Source: Achatina immaculata (Eukaryota > Mollusca > Gastropoda > Stylommatophora > Achatinidae). Taken from it: a stretch of DNA of 64,000 nt. A program made the position numbers and the translations under genes. This document shows positions 45,826 through 57,405 of the stretch, in pieces (positions within the stretch are counted from its first letter, which is position 1; each line of letters starts with the position of its first letter). The notes under the pieces are model-generated. The model did no database searches, had not been told where the DNA came from, and saw nothing but the letters and a program-made list of their open reading frames with translations. Where the stretch lies: the NCBI GenBank assembly GCA_009760885.1, contig CM019717.1, positions 49,747,366 through 49,811,365 of the forward strand, given 5' to 3'.

Positions 45826-46143
45826 CACAGATACCAAGAATCAGAGCAAATTAGACGAGCACTTCTCCTTCTGTTGATCTTTTTTCGTTCTAGAGACCTT
45901 GCAAGCAAAATGCTTAAGACAGCCGCGCCGCCCAGAAGTGGAATGTTCTATAGAACGGAAGGTATCAGCTCTGTACAGTGGGGAGGGGGGGGAACGGACA
46001 TCGTAGAGTGACGGTAATGATGATGAAAGTTTCTGCTCCAAATCCTGCTACTATGTCAAATTACAGCGGTTGGGAAAAAAACCCTTTGTGCTATGGTACA
46101 CATGTTTCCACATGTGTATTATGTAACCTGCGTATCTGCGTGC

Positions 46144-46176
<33 letters not shown>

Positions 46177-46210
46177 AGAGTGGTATAAAATAACATTAAG
46201 AATGACAAAT
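45826..46210. other. No gene; (GAAA)n microsatellite
   Basis: (GAAA)n at 46143-46175. The frame 45562-46011 overlaps LINE E3 in antisense and is not real. Confidence 0.55.
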
Positions 46211-46744
46211 CAGTTATTTGCATGTACCTTGCGGAACTTTGCCACCCTAACACACTCCTGTAGGCCTCTCGGTTGTAAGCAAGATGCCCTGCTGCTGATG
46301 CATCCATCTGCAGATTATCAACGATGTCTTGCAGCCATCTTCGCCTTGGTCTTCCTCTCTTTCTTTTTCCCATTATATAACCTTCCAAGACGGTCTTCTC
46401 TAAATTATCATGACGTTTAATGTGTCCAAAATATTTAAGTTTTCTCTATTTAATCCTCTTTACTAGCCAGCCTTCTTCAATATTAAGTTTTTGTAGTATG
46501 GATATATTTGTTCTTTTTTCGTGTCTATGATATTTGAAGAACTCTTCTGTAGCATTTACATTCAAAGGCATTTATGTGTTTCTCAGCTGTTTTGTTAAGT
46601 GTCCGGGTCTCACAGGCATACGTTGCGATGGGAAAGATGCATGCCCTTAAAAAAATCGTATTTTTGTAGTTCTGTCTGTTCCTCTCCACAACTTCTTTAG
46701 TTGTTTTACTTTCTGAAGATCGATAAATGTTCTCCTTTTAATTT
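46211..46744 (-). mobile_element. Family A LINE 3' fragment (A5)
   Basis: It matches A1 from the 3' end (atttgcatgtaccttgcgga) through the YACETW-equivalent region to tctccttttaattt. The minus frame 46119-46388 reads through the conserved C-terminus RPRRRWLQDIVDNLQMDAS. Its 5' truncation point coincides with the start of a compound microsatellite. Confidence 0.92.
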
Positions 46745-46751
46745 ACAGTGT

Positions 46752-46776
46752 GTACACACACACACACACACACACC

Positions 46777-46869
<93 letters not shown>
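46752..46869. repeat. Compound (CA)n(TA)n(GA)n microsatellite
   Basis: Three dinucleotide runs in order: CA at 46755-46793, TA at 46794-46832, GA at 46833-46868. Confidence 0.99.
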
Positions 46870-46872
<3 letters not shown>

Positions 46873-46920
46873 CAACATTGAAAAGAAAAGAAAAAAAGGA
46901 TAGTTTTTGAAGACATTTTT

Positions 46921-47004
46921 AAGTAAACATTTCAGTTTTTATACCATTAGTAAACATTTCAGTTTTTCTACCATTAGTAAACATTTCAGTTTTTATACCA
47001 TTTA
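46921..47004. repeat. 27-bp unit, 3 copies
   Basis: The phrase agtaaacatttcagttttta then taccatt occurs three times in a row. Confidence 0.95.
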
Positions 47005-47944
47005 CCTGAAAAATAAAAACCAAAAAGATGTCCCAATCGGCGGGAAAACATGTAGAAAACAAACATGATACAAGCAGACAACTCGTTCAGCAGCTGGATA
47101 TTTTTTTTTTGTTTTGTCTCAGCTGTGGTACAGAAATCAACTCGCAAAACAGCTCGCAAAACGCGTCTTTATATGTGTGCTTTGCTCCTTCGTTTGTTTA
47201 TCTGTTAACCTTCTGCTTGGGGTGTATAACACGACATTGCTTTCCAAGCCTTCATCTAAATTCTAGATACGCTGGTCTGGCAGATGTCCAGCAAATATTT
47301 CCTTCCAAACAGTCTTGTGTTGTATCAGTATTTATAAAGATTATCGCCCCCTGCCTAATGACGCTAAAACACAGATTTTAACATCCTGCGTTTAAAATTG
47401 TCTCTCTGAACAAAGGTAAAACATGCACTGAGTAGCGGCTGCCGTAGACATTCCGTAAATCACAAACAAAACTCTTTGCTAATATCTATTCAGTATTTTT
47501 TTTTACATTCTCTATAAAACGCGCGCCTCATTGAGAAGTCTTAGGCTGCAGCAAGTTCTCATCCTGTGGCGTTGTTATTACTGTGGGTTGCCATGTAACT
47601 GCCAAATGTCCTTTGCAGCCACAGCTGTGTAGATTTCAGAGGGTGGCGGCACGTGTATCGAGAGAGCCAGACAAGAGTAGCTTACGTTGCGTTGCGTTGC
47701 CTGAATTCAGGCTGTTACTGGTATTGCTGAATTTCTGATATTGCTGCTGCTGCTACTGCTGAAACCATCATTCTGCTGCTGAAATTCGTACCTCTTCTTC
47801 TGATAACAATACTGCCTCTCCTCACTATAGCAGAGTAACATCAGTAGGAGAAACAAAAACCCCAGTAATACTAGCGAAAAAAAAAAGCGTGAGAATTAAG
47901 CTAAGTAATAAAATGTATTTCGGTACTGAAATTAGTATTTGTAA
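47005..47944. other. No recognisable feature
   Basis: The 117-codon plus frame at 47028-47381 has no recognisable domain. Short cgttgcgttgcgttgc and ctgctgctg runs lie near 47684-47760. Confidence 0.5.
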
Positions 47945-48272
47945 TTGGTATGTACAAAAAAGAACAAATATGTCTATACTACAAGAGCTTAATATTGAAG
48001 AAAGCTGGCTAGTAAAGAGGATTAAAGAGAGAAAACTTAAATATTTTGGACACATTAAACGTCATGATAATTTAGAGAAGACCGTATTGGAAGGATACAT
48101 AATGGGAAAAAGAAAGAGAGGAAGACCATAACGAAGATGGCTGCAAGACATCGTTGACGATCTGCAAATAGATGCAGCAGCGGCATGTCATCTTGCTCAC
48201 AACCGAGAGGCCTACAGGATTGCTGTTAGGGAGGCAAAGTTCCGCAAGGGACATGCAAATGAATGAATTGGT
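47945..48272 (+). mobile_element. Family A LINE 3' fragment (A6)
   Basis: It begins near acaaaaaagaacaaatatgt and reads LQELNIEESWLVKRIKERKL, KYFGHIKRHDNLEKTVLEGY and IMGKRKRGRP then a stop where CGA would be expected. It continues with the C-terminus to ggacatgcaaatgaatgaat. The cleanest C-terminal copy apart from that stop. Confidence 0.93.
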
Positions 48273-49147
48273 ATGTTAAAATTGCTAAGTGACCCACTTA
48301 ACCTGGGCAAGGGTGTATTATGCTTGTAGCAAACACTGAAAAGTGGAACAAAAACACTTTAAAAAAAAAAGGAACTCAAATTGTGCAGTAGGTAATGGAA
48401 TTCCGCTATGGCCGGTCCCAAGTCGGGAGGAGAAAGGACGAAGCTTGAACATAGACCCAGTTACCCAATTCTGTAAAAAAAAAAAAAAATACTTCATCGA
48501 TGGAAACATCAGCAAGAGGAAAAAATTAATAACGGGAGTGGAAGGAACTTCTTCCCGAACATCTATGACGCGGTGTGGTGAGGGCCAGAAATGTCTGGAA
48601 GCCAAACAGATGACCCCCCCCCCCCCCCGCCACCTTTTCTTTCCGCCAGGACAGCCACTGCCAAGGGAACAGAACATTCGAACAGTGTTTGAGAAGGGCC
48701 TAGAAATACCTGGTGAAGATGTCTTTACGCATACATTAAAAAGATTTCGACTACACCTGGGTACGGATAGAAGAAACAGTTCAGGACATGAATAAATGGA
48801 GAGCCCTTGTTGATGGCTTATACCCCATATGGGGGTACAGAAAGCAAGGAAGGAATATGTAATGGATGGCAGACTATGGAGCAAATGTTCTCTGCTTGTA
48901 AAGTTTCATTAATTCAAAGCGCTGTAGTCATTGTGGAGAGTGTAAATGTAACTGCAAGCATTAGAAAGGATATTAATATCACGCCTGCAATCTTTCTTAG
49001 AGCAGTGCTAATAATGGTTATTAAAATCCTTAACATTCTTTTCATATCGTCGCTAGATGGAGCAAATAACAAAGAGGCCATGACTTATTTGACAGACAGG
49101 AAAAATAACTCGCATGTATCAAGGATAATAAATACATTCTAACACAT
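48273..49147. other. Unrecognised; one 150-codon frame
   Basis: The plus frame 48343-48795 (150 codons) crosses an A-run and a 16-C run without a stop and ends RRNSSGHE. The antisense frame 48318-48884 is also long. I recognise no domain. It might be a remnant of an element, but the evidence is weak. Confidence 0.3.
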
Positions 49148-49497
49148 CGGTGTATTCGGCAGACAGACATAATCTTGTGTACTCGGCAGATAGATATAAC
49201 CTTCAGTGTAGTCGGCAGACAGATATAGTCTTCTGTGTACTCGGCAGACAGACATAATCTTCAGTGTACTCGACAGACAGACATAATCTTCTGTGTACTC
49301 GGCAGACAGACATAATCTTCTGTGTACTCGGCAGACAGACATAATCTTCTATGTAGTCAGCAGACAGACATAATTTTCAGTGTAGTCGGCAGACAGACAT
49401 AATCTTCAGTGTAGTCGGCAGACAGACATAATCTTCTGTGTACTCGAAAGACAGACATAATCTTATGTGTACTCGACAGACAGACATAATCTTCATC
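49148..49497. repeat. Minisatellite, 29-bp unit, about 12 copies
   Basis: The unit is cagacagacataatcttctg, then tgtactcgg. Minus-strand frames repeating ICLSAEYTE-like text are by-products. Confidence 0.95.
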
Positions 49498-49821
49498 TTG
49501 TGGACAATGCTAGTAGAGACCAGGACAGATGAAAAGCACTTGCTCAAAAGTACATACTGCGCCTGCCTCAGTGAATGACATGCATAGTTCAAGCATAGTT
49601 TAAAGTAGTTTAAAATGCTTGAGTGTTGTAGTTTTTTTAATACTGCTTTTCTATAAATTTGTTAGTTTTGAATGAATGTAAAAATGCAAGTTTATTTCAT
49701 GTTGTTGCATAAATCAGAGCGTAGAGTGTATGGACATAAGATAAGTTTATTATTTATTTATGTAATCATTTAATGTGTCTTCATGAGTATTATGATCATT
49801 AACAAATGCTGAATGACTGCG

Positions 49822-50022
49822 ACTGAGTGAAAGCTGTATGATGAAGGGCGGAATGCCAGACGGGCCTGCGTCCCCAATTCTTAACCCTTTGAAAAAAAAG
49901 TATGTTCGCTCGTTCGTTCGTTCTCTGAGTGAAAGCTATATGATGAAGGGCAGAATGTTAGATGGGCCTGCGTGTCCAATTCTTAACCCTATGAAAATAA
50001 AGTATGTTCGTTCGTTCGTTCA
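49822..50022 (+). mobile_element. Tandem pair of a short retroposon-like 3' end
   Basis: Two adjacent copies of about 100 bp begin tgagtgaaagct and end in aaagtatgttcg followed by (TTCG)n. The second has aataaa just before its tail, a polyadenylation-signal match. This is probably a SINE or LINE end duplicated in tandem; family unknown. Confidence 0.65.
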
Positions 50023-50454
50023 TGTCCTCAGAGAACGTGGAAGCATAAAAGTTGTGCGCTAGCACAATATTGGTTATTATGCCAGTCAGAACACTAAAGG
50101 ACATCCTGATGTCGAATGCGGAACACTTATGGGCATGTCCCGAGTGTAATGAAGCAGCTCTCTCAGACCAGCAGCAGAGCTAGGTCATATCCAGCATTCA
50201 GTATGTTCAAAAATATTTAGAAAGAGAGAGGATGGACCGCCATACTTTCACTACGGACATGCCAACAGGTGCTCTGATCTCTTCAATATCTCTATCAGTT
50301 CACAATGATCTGGTCCAATCAAAACTATGTAATTTGGCAGAGCCAGTAAATGTATACCATATCGAGCCAAAACTTTAAATATAGATCTATCCAAACAAAA
50401 ACAAACCGCAGACTACGAGAATTAAAGCTAAAATAATAAATAGTTCTTGAAGTA
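50023..50454. other. No recognisable feature
   Basis: Plain sequence; no motif found. Confidence 0.5.
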
Positions 50455-50880
50455 GGAATAAAAGTGATTCGTGGGACACTTTTGTGGTTCATGGAATAAG
50501 AATGATTCGTGGGACACTTTTGTGGTGCATGGAATAAAAGTGACTTGTGGGACACTTTTGTGGTCCATGAAGCAACCCCGAGGTTGAAGTGGGAATAAGA
50601 GTGATTCTTGGGACACGTTTGTGGTCCATGGAATAAGGGTGATTCGTGGGACACTTTTGTGGTCCATGAAACAACCCCGAGGTTGAAGTGGGAATAAGAG
50701 TGATTCTTGGGGCACGTTTGTGGTCAATGGAATAAGGGTGATTCGTGGGACATTTTTGTGGTCCATGAAGCAACCCCGAGGTTGAAGTGGGAATACGAGT
50801 GATCCGTAGGACACTTTTGTTGTCCATGGAATAAGACTGGTTCGTGGGACACTTTTGTGGTCCATGAAGCAACCCCGAGT
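50455..50880. repeat. Minisatellite, compound 99-bp unit, about 4 copies
   Basis: Each 99-bp unit holds two versions of gggacacttttgtggtccat, one followed by gaagcaaccccgaggttgaa and one by ggaataagggtgattcgt. The first copies have only the short half-unit, so the compound unit was built from a shorter one. Confidence 0.92.
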
Positions 50881-51750
50881 ATTAGACAGGATGGGAAAAG
50901 TTATCTATAACTTACAATTTGACATGATACCAGCAGGACAGAAAGCATAAAAGTTTGCCTTTTTTTTTTTAAAGGAGCAACGAAAGCCAGTGACAGTGAA
51001 AGTGATCCACAATTAATGTTTGACAAAAGACTTTATGGTGCTTGTGATGGAACTGGCCTGAGTGTTTGACCATCCCAACAGAAGAAACGAGAGAAACGTT
51101 AATAACGTAGGTTAGTGGAATGAAAATCCCATAGCACAGTCTAAAAACTTTGAAACTTTGAGAAGCACAGAGACGGCACGGGAGGGGCAGATGCTCAAAA
51201 TACCGAAATATAGAAAGCTTCTAGTGAGTAAAAGGTCAATGCGTCTTCTGCTACGATGGTCTAGAGAGATGTGTGGCTGTTTCGCTCTTTGCTTCATATG
51301 GATTCCTCTCTCTCTCACTTATAAATATATACATATAATTTATCTGAACTAGTGTACCTATACAATGTCTAGTCAAAACTATGAATTTATTACATATTCA
51401 CGATATATTACGTTTCTAAGTGCACATGCTTCTGTAAATTGCACAGCAACATGCACCAAGTGCACGTAAATGTTCCGAAGATTACATCCACGTGTACCCC
51501 GGCCCAGCAGGCCATTGTTTACCCAAACTCTATTAAATCCGGTAAACGATCGAATCACTGTAAAAGGCTGCAACTAGACGTGCTGTCTGCTCCTACAAGA
51601 AAAGGGCTGGGGCTGGGGTGGAGCAATGAGAAGTACGCATAGACAAACAAAAACAATCTTGCATCTTGATTACAGAGTGCCGACACATTTATGACTATTT
51701 TGGTAGAGGCGAAGGAGTGTTTGTAAACGCGTCTCCCCCCACTTCCCGTT
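50881..51750. other. No recognisable feature
   Basis: T-run near 50960-50970; no element or gene recognised. Confidence 0.55.
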
Positions 51751-51776
51751 GTTGTTGTTGTTGTTGTTGTTGTTGC
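51751..51776. repeat. (GTT)n microsatellite
   Basis: About eight GTT units, uninterrupted. Confidence 0.99.
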
Positions 51777-51950
51777 TGGTGGTGTGTGTGAGCAAATTCC
51801 CGTTTACCAAAGTACCAGTCGGCCAGACTAGGTTGGAGGAGACGTAGATGAAACATCTATCTGTCTGGTATCCTGCTGGTCTAGACAATCATTTTAATTG
51901 TTCGCAGGGTCGCTGGCTAGAAAGTACATGTGTTGTCTTGTTAATTTCCA

Positions 51951-52312
51951 GTGTGGTGTAGGCCAGATCATTTAGTTCTGTAGTATAGGCCAAATTATTT
52001 AGTTGTGTAATATAGGCCAAATTATTTAGTTGTGTAATATAGGCCAAATTATTTAGTTGTGTAATATAGGCCAAATTATTTAGTTGTGTAATATAGGCCA
52101 AATTATTTAGTTGTGTAATATAGGCCAAATTATTTAGTTGTGTAATATAGGCCAAATTATTTAGCGGTGTAATATAGGCCATATTATTTAGTTGTGTAAT
52201 ATAGGCCAAATTATTTAGTTCTGTAAAATATGCCAAAGCATTCATCCCCAAAATATAGGCCAGAACATTTAGTTCTCTAATATAGACCAAATCATTTAGT
52301 TCGGAGTGGAAG
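51951..52312. repeat. Minisatellite, 27-bp unit, about 13 copies
   Basis: The unit is atataggccaaattatttag, then ttgtgta. Central units are almost identical and the edges diverged. A 150-codon minus frame (51889-52341) repeating LNNLAYITQ is open because 27 is divisible by three. Confidence 0.97.
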
Positions 52313-53544
52313 CGATGAGAAACTGGCCTATTCTGAGTCATTCTTTTTTTTCGGATTGCAAAATTGCACCTTTTCGAGCTCTTTAAGTATAATTTTGTGA
52401 ACTTTCAATGGTCACGTGGCTCCAATAAGATATTCTAAATCATTTAACAAGAAAACAATAATTTTAAAAAATAAGCATTTCATTTTAAATGTTCTCAGCA
52501 GTTGAACTGACAGATAAGTGAATTTTCAGTGGGACGCTTTTATTTTTTCGCTTGTCCTAACGGAAGGCTTTTAGCTGAAATATTAGATCGTTCTTACACG
52601 TTCTCCTTCCCGCATTATTCAAGCATCTTTGTACTTTTCTGAAACAATAACACAACATCTAGGCAACATGGTGCTGCTATTCTCAGTTTTATGGCTGATC
52701 TAAATGACATTCCTAGAAAGCCTTCTTCTTCTTCTTCTTCATTTTCTCTTTACTGAGAGAAAGACACTTAACGTGACAACTGTGTCTGGTGTCTACAGGA
52801 TAGATGGCGTGTTAGAATGATAGTGTGAAAGTGGCGGGATTGGAAGCTGTTGGATGACCGCTTTGGGTGCATGAAGTAAGAAAGCGAAGTTTCGATATAT
52901 TATCCAAGCAAAATATACACTAAACAATGCCCATACATGTTGTCTGTTTTATACCAGGCATAAGAAAGGATTATAAAAAAAAAGATAATAAAAACAAAAC
53001 GAAGCAAACGAAAGTACAAGATACAGACAAGGAAAGAGAATGTTCGGACGTTGTTACTAAAATGTAACATAAATTGACGACTGTAAAATCTGATGACCGA
53101 GAATTTGGTTGTTGAAAATGCAATATGAAAGACACGGTAATATCTGCTTCACAATCCAAGGACAAAATTAATTTTAGTGATTCTCTACCCAATCAGTCAT
53201 TTTTATCACATAAAATACAGAGATTTGTCTTTTGTAAACGTTTTGCCTAAATCAAACGAAAATGCAATTAATGAAAGCATCTGACAGTTAAAATATTCCG
53301 GACTTATCAAGAGATGTAATGACTGAGTGAAAAGTTGAAAGAAAAAGGGAGCAAGAAACTTTTGGAGAAACTTGACGAAATATAGCTTCAGCTGGAAACG
53401 TGTGCAAGAAAGGGGCAGAGCCAACTTGAGATCTATTTCAGCCAACTTTTCCTGGTGAGACGGCACAAGATGGTGTCGGTAAGTTTTACCGTGATACGAA
53501 CGACCAAAATCAAATCTGTAGAAGCACTGGCGCTGATTATAGTG
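52313..53544. other. No gene; (TTC)n at 52722-52741
   Basis: The short (TTC)n run may mark another decayed LINE tail. Otherwise AT-rich with unrecognised short frames. Confidence 0.55.
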
Positions 53545-53741
53545 CTATACAACAGGAGTAGGCAATCTTTCTATCACAAACATGAAAAATCAAAGGGACA
53601 TTAATGCTTTTTTGATGGCAGTAACTCGGTCGGCAACCTTTTATTGTACAAAAGCCCCAGATGCCACCTGTGTGAGTGTGAGTGGCTGGCGGGCCAAATT
53701 AACGTCCAGCTAAAAAAAAATATTGTTTAAAAATCTTAAAA

Positions 53742-53955
53742 TCCTCGATCCCATGCCATTAAGGCATATTTGGGTATATGGTCTTGGGACCATATTTCCA
53801 AGGCCATTGGCACATGAAAGTGTGATGTTGTCAGTATAACGCCTGGCCTCATTTACTTCCCAGATTTCTCTGGTAACCACTTTTAAAGGCGGGGTGGATT
53901 CCAGGGTCTTTTTGATGTGGTGGTGCCAGAAAAAATCCTCACATTCATGTCTAGA
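53742..53955 (-). mobile_element. SINE (copy S7) inside the hAT-like element
   Basis: Collinear with S6 from ccatgccattaaggcat through gaaagtgtgatgttgtcagt and ctctggtaaccacttttaaa to ggtggtgccagaaaaaatcc. The tRNA-like head is cut short at cacattcatgtctagacc. Confidence 0.85.
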
Positions 53956-54029
53956 CCTAATAATGAATAATAATCACATGTTATAAAACTATGGAATGAA
54001 AGTTATTTTTACTTACGCAATATTATGTA

Positions 54030-55017
54030 ACAATAATACCATAGTGTAGAAAGTCAGAATCCTCCTGTATAAGAACTAGTTTAAAACAAGATGATACATT
54101 ATCTCCATTACTATTCAACCTAGTACTAGAAAAGGTAATCAGAATAGTGAAAGAAGAAAGCAGTACAGAAGAACAAGCTAAAATGCTAGAATATGGTGAT
54201 GACATCTACCTGGTGGGGGAAACTACGTAAGTAGTCATCAATACTTGCATACACCTGAGAGATGTGGCACTAAAAGTGGGCCATTAAATAAGATAAGACA
54301 GAGTATATGAAGATAACCAGAGACAGAATAATCCGGGTTATATAAATTTTGGAGATATGATTATTAGGAAAGCAGAAACATACAAATATCTGGGGACAAC
54401 CTTCAACAGAAGCAACATAATAAGCGAGGAAATTAAAAGCAGAGTGCAGATAGGGAATAAAATATACTTCGCCTTGGTAAAATTCAAACTCCTGTCCCAA
54501 AACATCAAAATAACAATCTACCCAGTTATAATAAGACCAGCCGTCATGTATGGATCAGAAACGTGGAGTACAAAAAAAAAAGAAAGATGAAGAACAGTTG
54601 CAAATCTTTGGGAACAAGATCCTAAGAAGAACCTTTGGGTCCATAAAGGTTCTCAACAGTGAAGAATGGAGAGCTAGAAAGAACACTGAACTGAACAACT
54701 TATTTAAATCTCAGCGAATCTTAAATGTCTCAAAACTGAACAAACTATGCTGGATGGGCCAAGTAGAAAGAGTGGAAGAGAACAGACAAACGAAAATTAT
54801 ATATGCACAAAAGATGAGGGAAACAAGACCATGGGGTAAACCAAACTGAGACGGAAAGACAACATAGAAGAGGATATAAAAGAAATTGATGTCACCAACT
54901 GGAGAGAGAATATTAGGGATAGAGGGGAATGGAAGCGCTTTATCTGCAGCAATGAGCTTTCATGGCTCGGAAAAGAAGAAGAAGAAGCAGAAGAAGCAGA
55001 AGAAGAAGAAGAAGACA
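54030..55017 (+). mobile_element. LINE fragment, family F (F1), with (GAA)n tail
   Basis: Plus text LKQDDTLSPLLFNLVLEKVI (motif B region, about 54084-54143) and LEYGDDIYLVG (motif C with YGDD, near 54187-54219) is followed, after breaks, by KAETYKYLGTTFNRS, VMYGSETWST, QIFGNKILRRTFGSIKVLNS and LNKLCWMGQVERVEENRQTK. It continues VTNWRENIRDRGEWKRF and a Glu-rich end made by the gaagaagaagaagcagaaga tail (54976-55015). It has several stops and frameshifts and is 5'-truncated before motif B. Confidence 0.88.
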
Positions 55018-55069
55018 CCATAGTGTGATTCTACCCGCGGGCCACATGTTGACGACCCTTGATATAAAA

Positions 55070-57035
55070 CAAAAATGATAATGAAATCTGCAACTTTGAG
55101 AACAGAAGTTAGCAGCCAGAAAGGACAATTTTCTTTGGGCACTGGACACCAATGTTTGTGCTCCGATCTCTTTTTATATCTCCATCAGCGTAATAACTTT
55201 TACTATCCGTCTTAGGTTGATTGGCCATCCTTCTGGTGGTTTTTAACAAGTCGCTCCTGTTTTGCAATTCGATATTTCACCCATAGCCACTTCATCCTTG
55301 ATCAAGATGTCTATCATAACTATTAGTTGTGCGAATAACACAGATATTAAGTAATAATCTTGAAAGAGACTATAATGATAGCATATACCGGCGATGATTG
55401 TAGCATATGTTTTAGCTGAAAGAAACCTATTATCGACCAGACACTGAGCAAGATTGGACACATTAAACCTCACTTCGACCCTCGGGAAGCACAGAACCAA
55501 CAAGGGCCTAGATTTAGAATCTTCAAGCTGAGAAGAAGATGGGAACTGCAGGAAACACGGTGATCATCGACGGACGAGAAAGTGTAGTTAAAAAAAAGGA
55601 AATTCCAATGTAATGTAGAAGCGACAGCCCAGAGCCGGATACTGAGATCACCCCTCAGTCGAAGGTGACTGGATCGCCAACAGATCTATCTTAAATGCGA
55701 TGATTAGAACACTGTAGCATTTTAATTGTTTGTTTGTTTGTTTGTTTGTTTTGTGATACATTAAACATAAAATAAACAATCTTGATTCTAACTTCTTTCT
55801 CAAAGACTACTCCACAGATAAGAGTTAACACACACAAAAATAATAAAGACAGGCGTGTGTGTTTGTGGACACAGAAAAAAATGTACTTACCAAAATGTGA
55901 GCACAGAACAACCAAGAACAAAACTGTCTCCATCCCTGAGATGTTGTTCTTCAGTAATCCTTTAATAAATCTAAATGTCACCAGCCGAAGGACCATTTTC
56001 CAGGTATAAAAAATAGTCAGCTTTCCCGTAGTAATAAATCACATACAAGGAAGCAGATTTAACTTAACATATTACGTAATAAAATTCACACGTACATTCT
56101 GCTGTTACGTTTCATCTTCTCACGCTGTCCGCGCCGTCACTCGTGAGAAATGTTTAGATATGGCTAGAAACAGAATTAAAAGTCATGTTTTACTGAAGTT
56201 GTTTTAACAGTGTTTTAACGCTTCAAACTTCCGCCGTGCCAGACTGGATGAAAGAAATTATCTTCAAGTTACTAAGTCACTATTTCACACGATAGCAGCC
56301 AGGTAGAAAACAAAGAAGTTCTGCTATTAAAAGTAAACATGAACAAGGGACTACATATTCTTATACTTTAAATCCAGCACACAAGCACAAACCACGGATT
56401 ATGAACACTCTACAAACAGATTTATCTAATAACAATATATATATATATATATATATCGCTTACCAGAAGTAACAATGCAATAAACCACTCATCTATATCA
56501 TGAAATTATCAAAGATACAGAGATATTGTCCTAGCGATCAGGTCGAATGAGAAAATGGCGACGGGGGTGGGGGGGGGGGGGAGGTCTATCTTTGCTCCGG
56601 GGCTTCCAGTGTTTTAAGAGAGGGCCCTTTACTGTGTGAAAACAGAAAGACTAATCAGTGTGGTAAAGGGGGTAGGGGAGAGAGAAATTGTTTTTGCGCT
56701 GGCTTATAAAATTCCTCTATGAGGCCCTGCTAGTGAGTCAGGCCCTATAAAGGCGGAAGGAGGGGGGGGGTCCTAGTTGGTGGATTCCTCTGGGGTCGGA
56801 GGGTTTTCTCTGTTTTAAAGGTGGGCCCGAAGTAAATGAAAAACATAAGTGGAAGGAGGGGTACCTGCTTACAGACTTTCTCTAGGGGGCCCTGTTTTAC
56901 CACCGGCTCAAGTAAAAGTTGAGAGACAGTTCTCTGCTCTTAGGATAATCAGATCGAGTCTGGGGCCCTTCATGACGAAGGAACTTACTCACAGATTCTT
57001 TTTACACGACACTTTTATTCATATAGGAAAGAAGA
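55070..57035. other. No gene; microsatellites and G-rich degenerate repeats
   Basis: (GTTT)n at 55728-55752, (TA)n at 56436-56457, and a G-rich zone 56545-56980 with several variants of a phrase like cctctggggtcggagggttt, each followed by gttttaa and a gggcccg-type block. No coding signal was seen. Confidence 0.55.
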
Positions 57036-57405
57036 AACGAAAATTATAAGAGATGAGGGAAACAAGACCAAGAGGTAGACCAAGACAGAGATGGATAGAC
57101 CGTAAGAAATAAACATCTTATTGGCAGAAGTGCAGATGAAGCCACTGGCAGCAATTATTGAAGAAAGACGCTGGCGATGGTTGGGACATGTGCTCCGAAT
57201 GACTGACAACTCACTACCAAAAATAGCACTAAGATGGACACCACAGGGAACAGAAGTAAGGGCAGACCAAAGGAGACATGGAGGAGAACAGAGAGGATAT
57301 TGAGCAGTAGAGGGCTCACCTGAGCAAGAGCGGGAAAAAAAGGCAAAGAACAGCTGTTTGTGGAAAACCATTTCGGAACCCCCATGTGCTTTGGTTCAGA
57401 GAGAT
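57036..57405 (+). mobile_element. Chimeric LINE fragment: family F piece joined to family E (E1)
   Basis: 57036-57096 (acgaaaattataagagatga, then gggaaacaagaccaag) matches family F at 54790-54850. From 57097 (gaccgtaagaaataa) on, it is family E: EVQMKPLAAIIEERRWRWLG, HVLRMTDNSLPKIALRWTPQ, and later SRGLT-like text with the end ggttcagagagat. The E portion starts at the same TVRN block that lies inside E2. A frame break occurs near 57260. Confidence 0.85.

Larger units (their letters stand above)
53553..55061. mobile_element. hAT-like element carrying a SINE and a LINE
   Basis: The left end CAGGAGTAGGCAATC at 53553 and the right end gacgacccttg (to 55061) are imperfect inverted partners. Each side also has gcgggcca (53691-53698 and 55038-55045). 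Flanking 8-mers ctatacaa (53545-53552) and atataaaa (55062-55069) agree at 6 of 8 positions. The ends resemble those of Charlie-type hAT elements (family knowledge). No transposase is visible; nearly the whole interior is later insertions. Confidence 0.65.

Noticed and set aside
51889..52341. 150-codon minus frame repeating LNNLAYITQ
   Set aside because: Produced by a 27-bp minisatellite; no other evidence for a gene.
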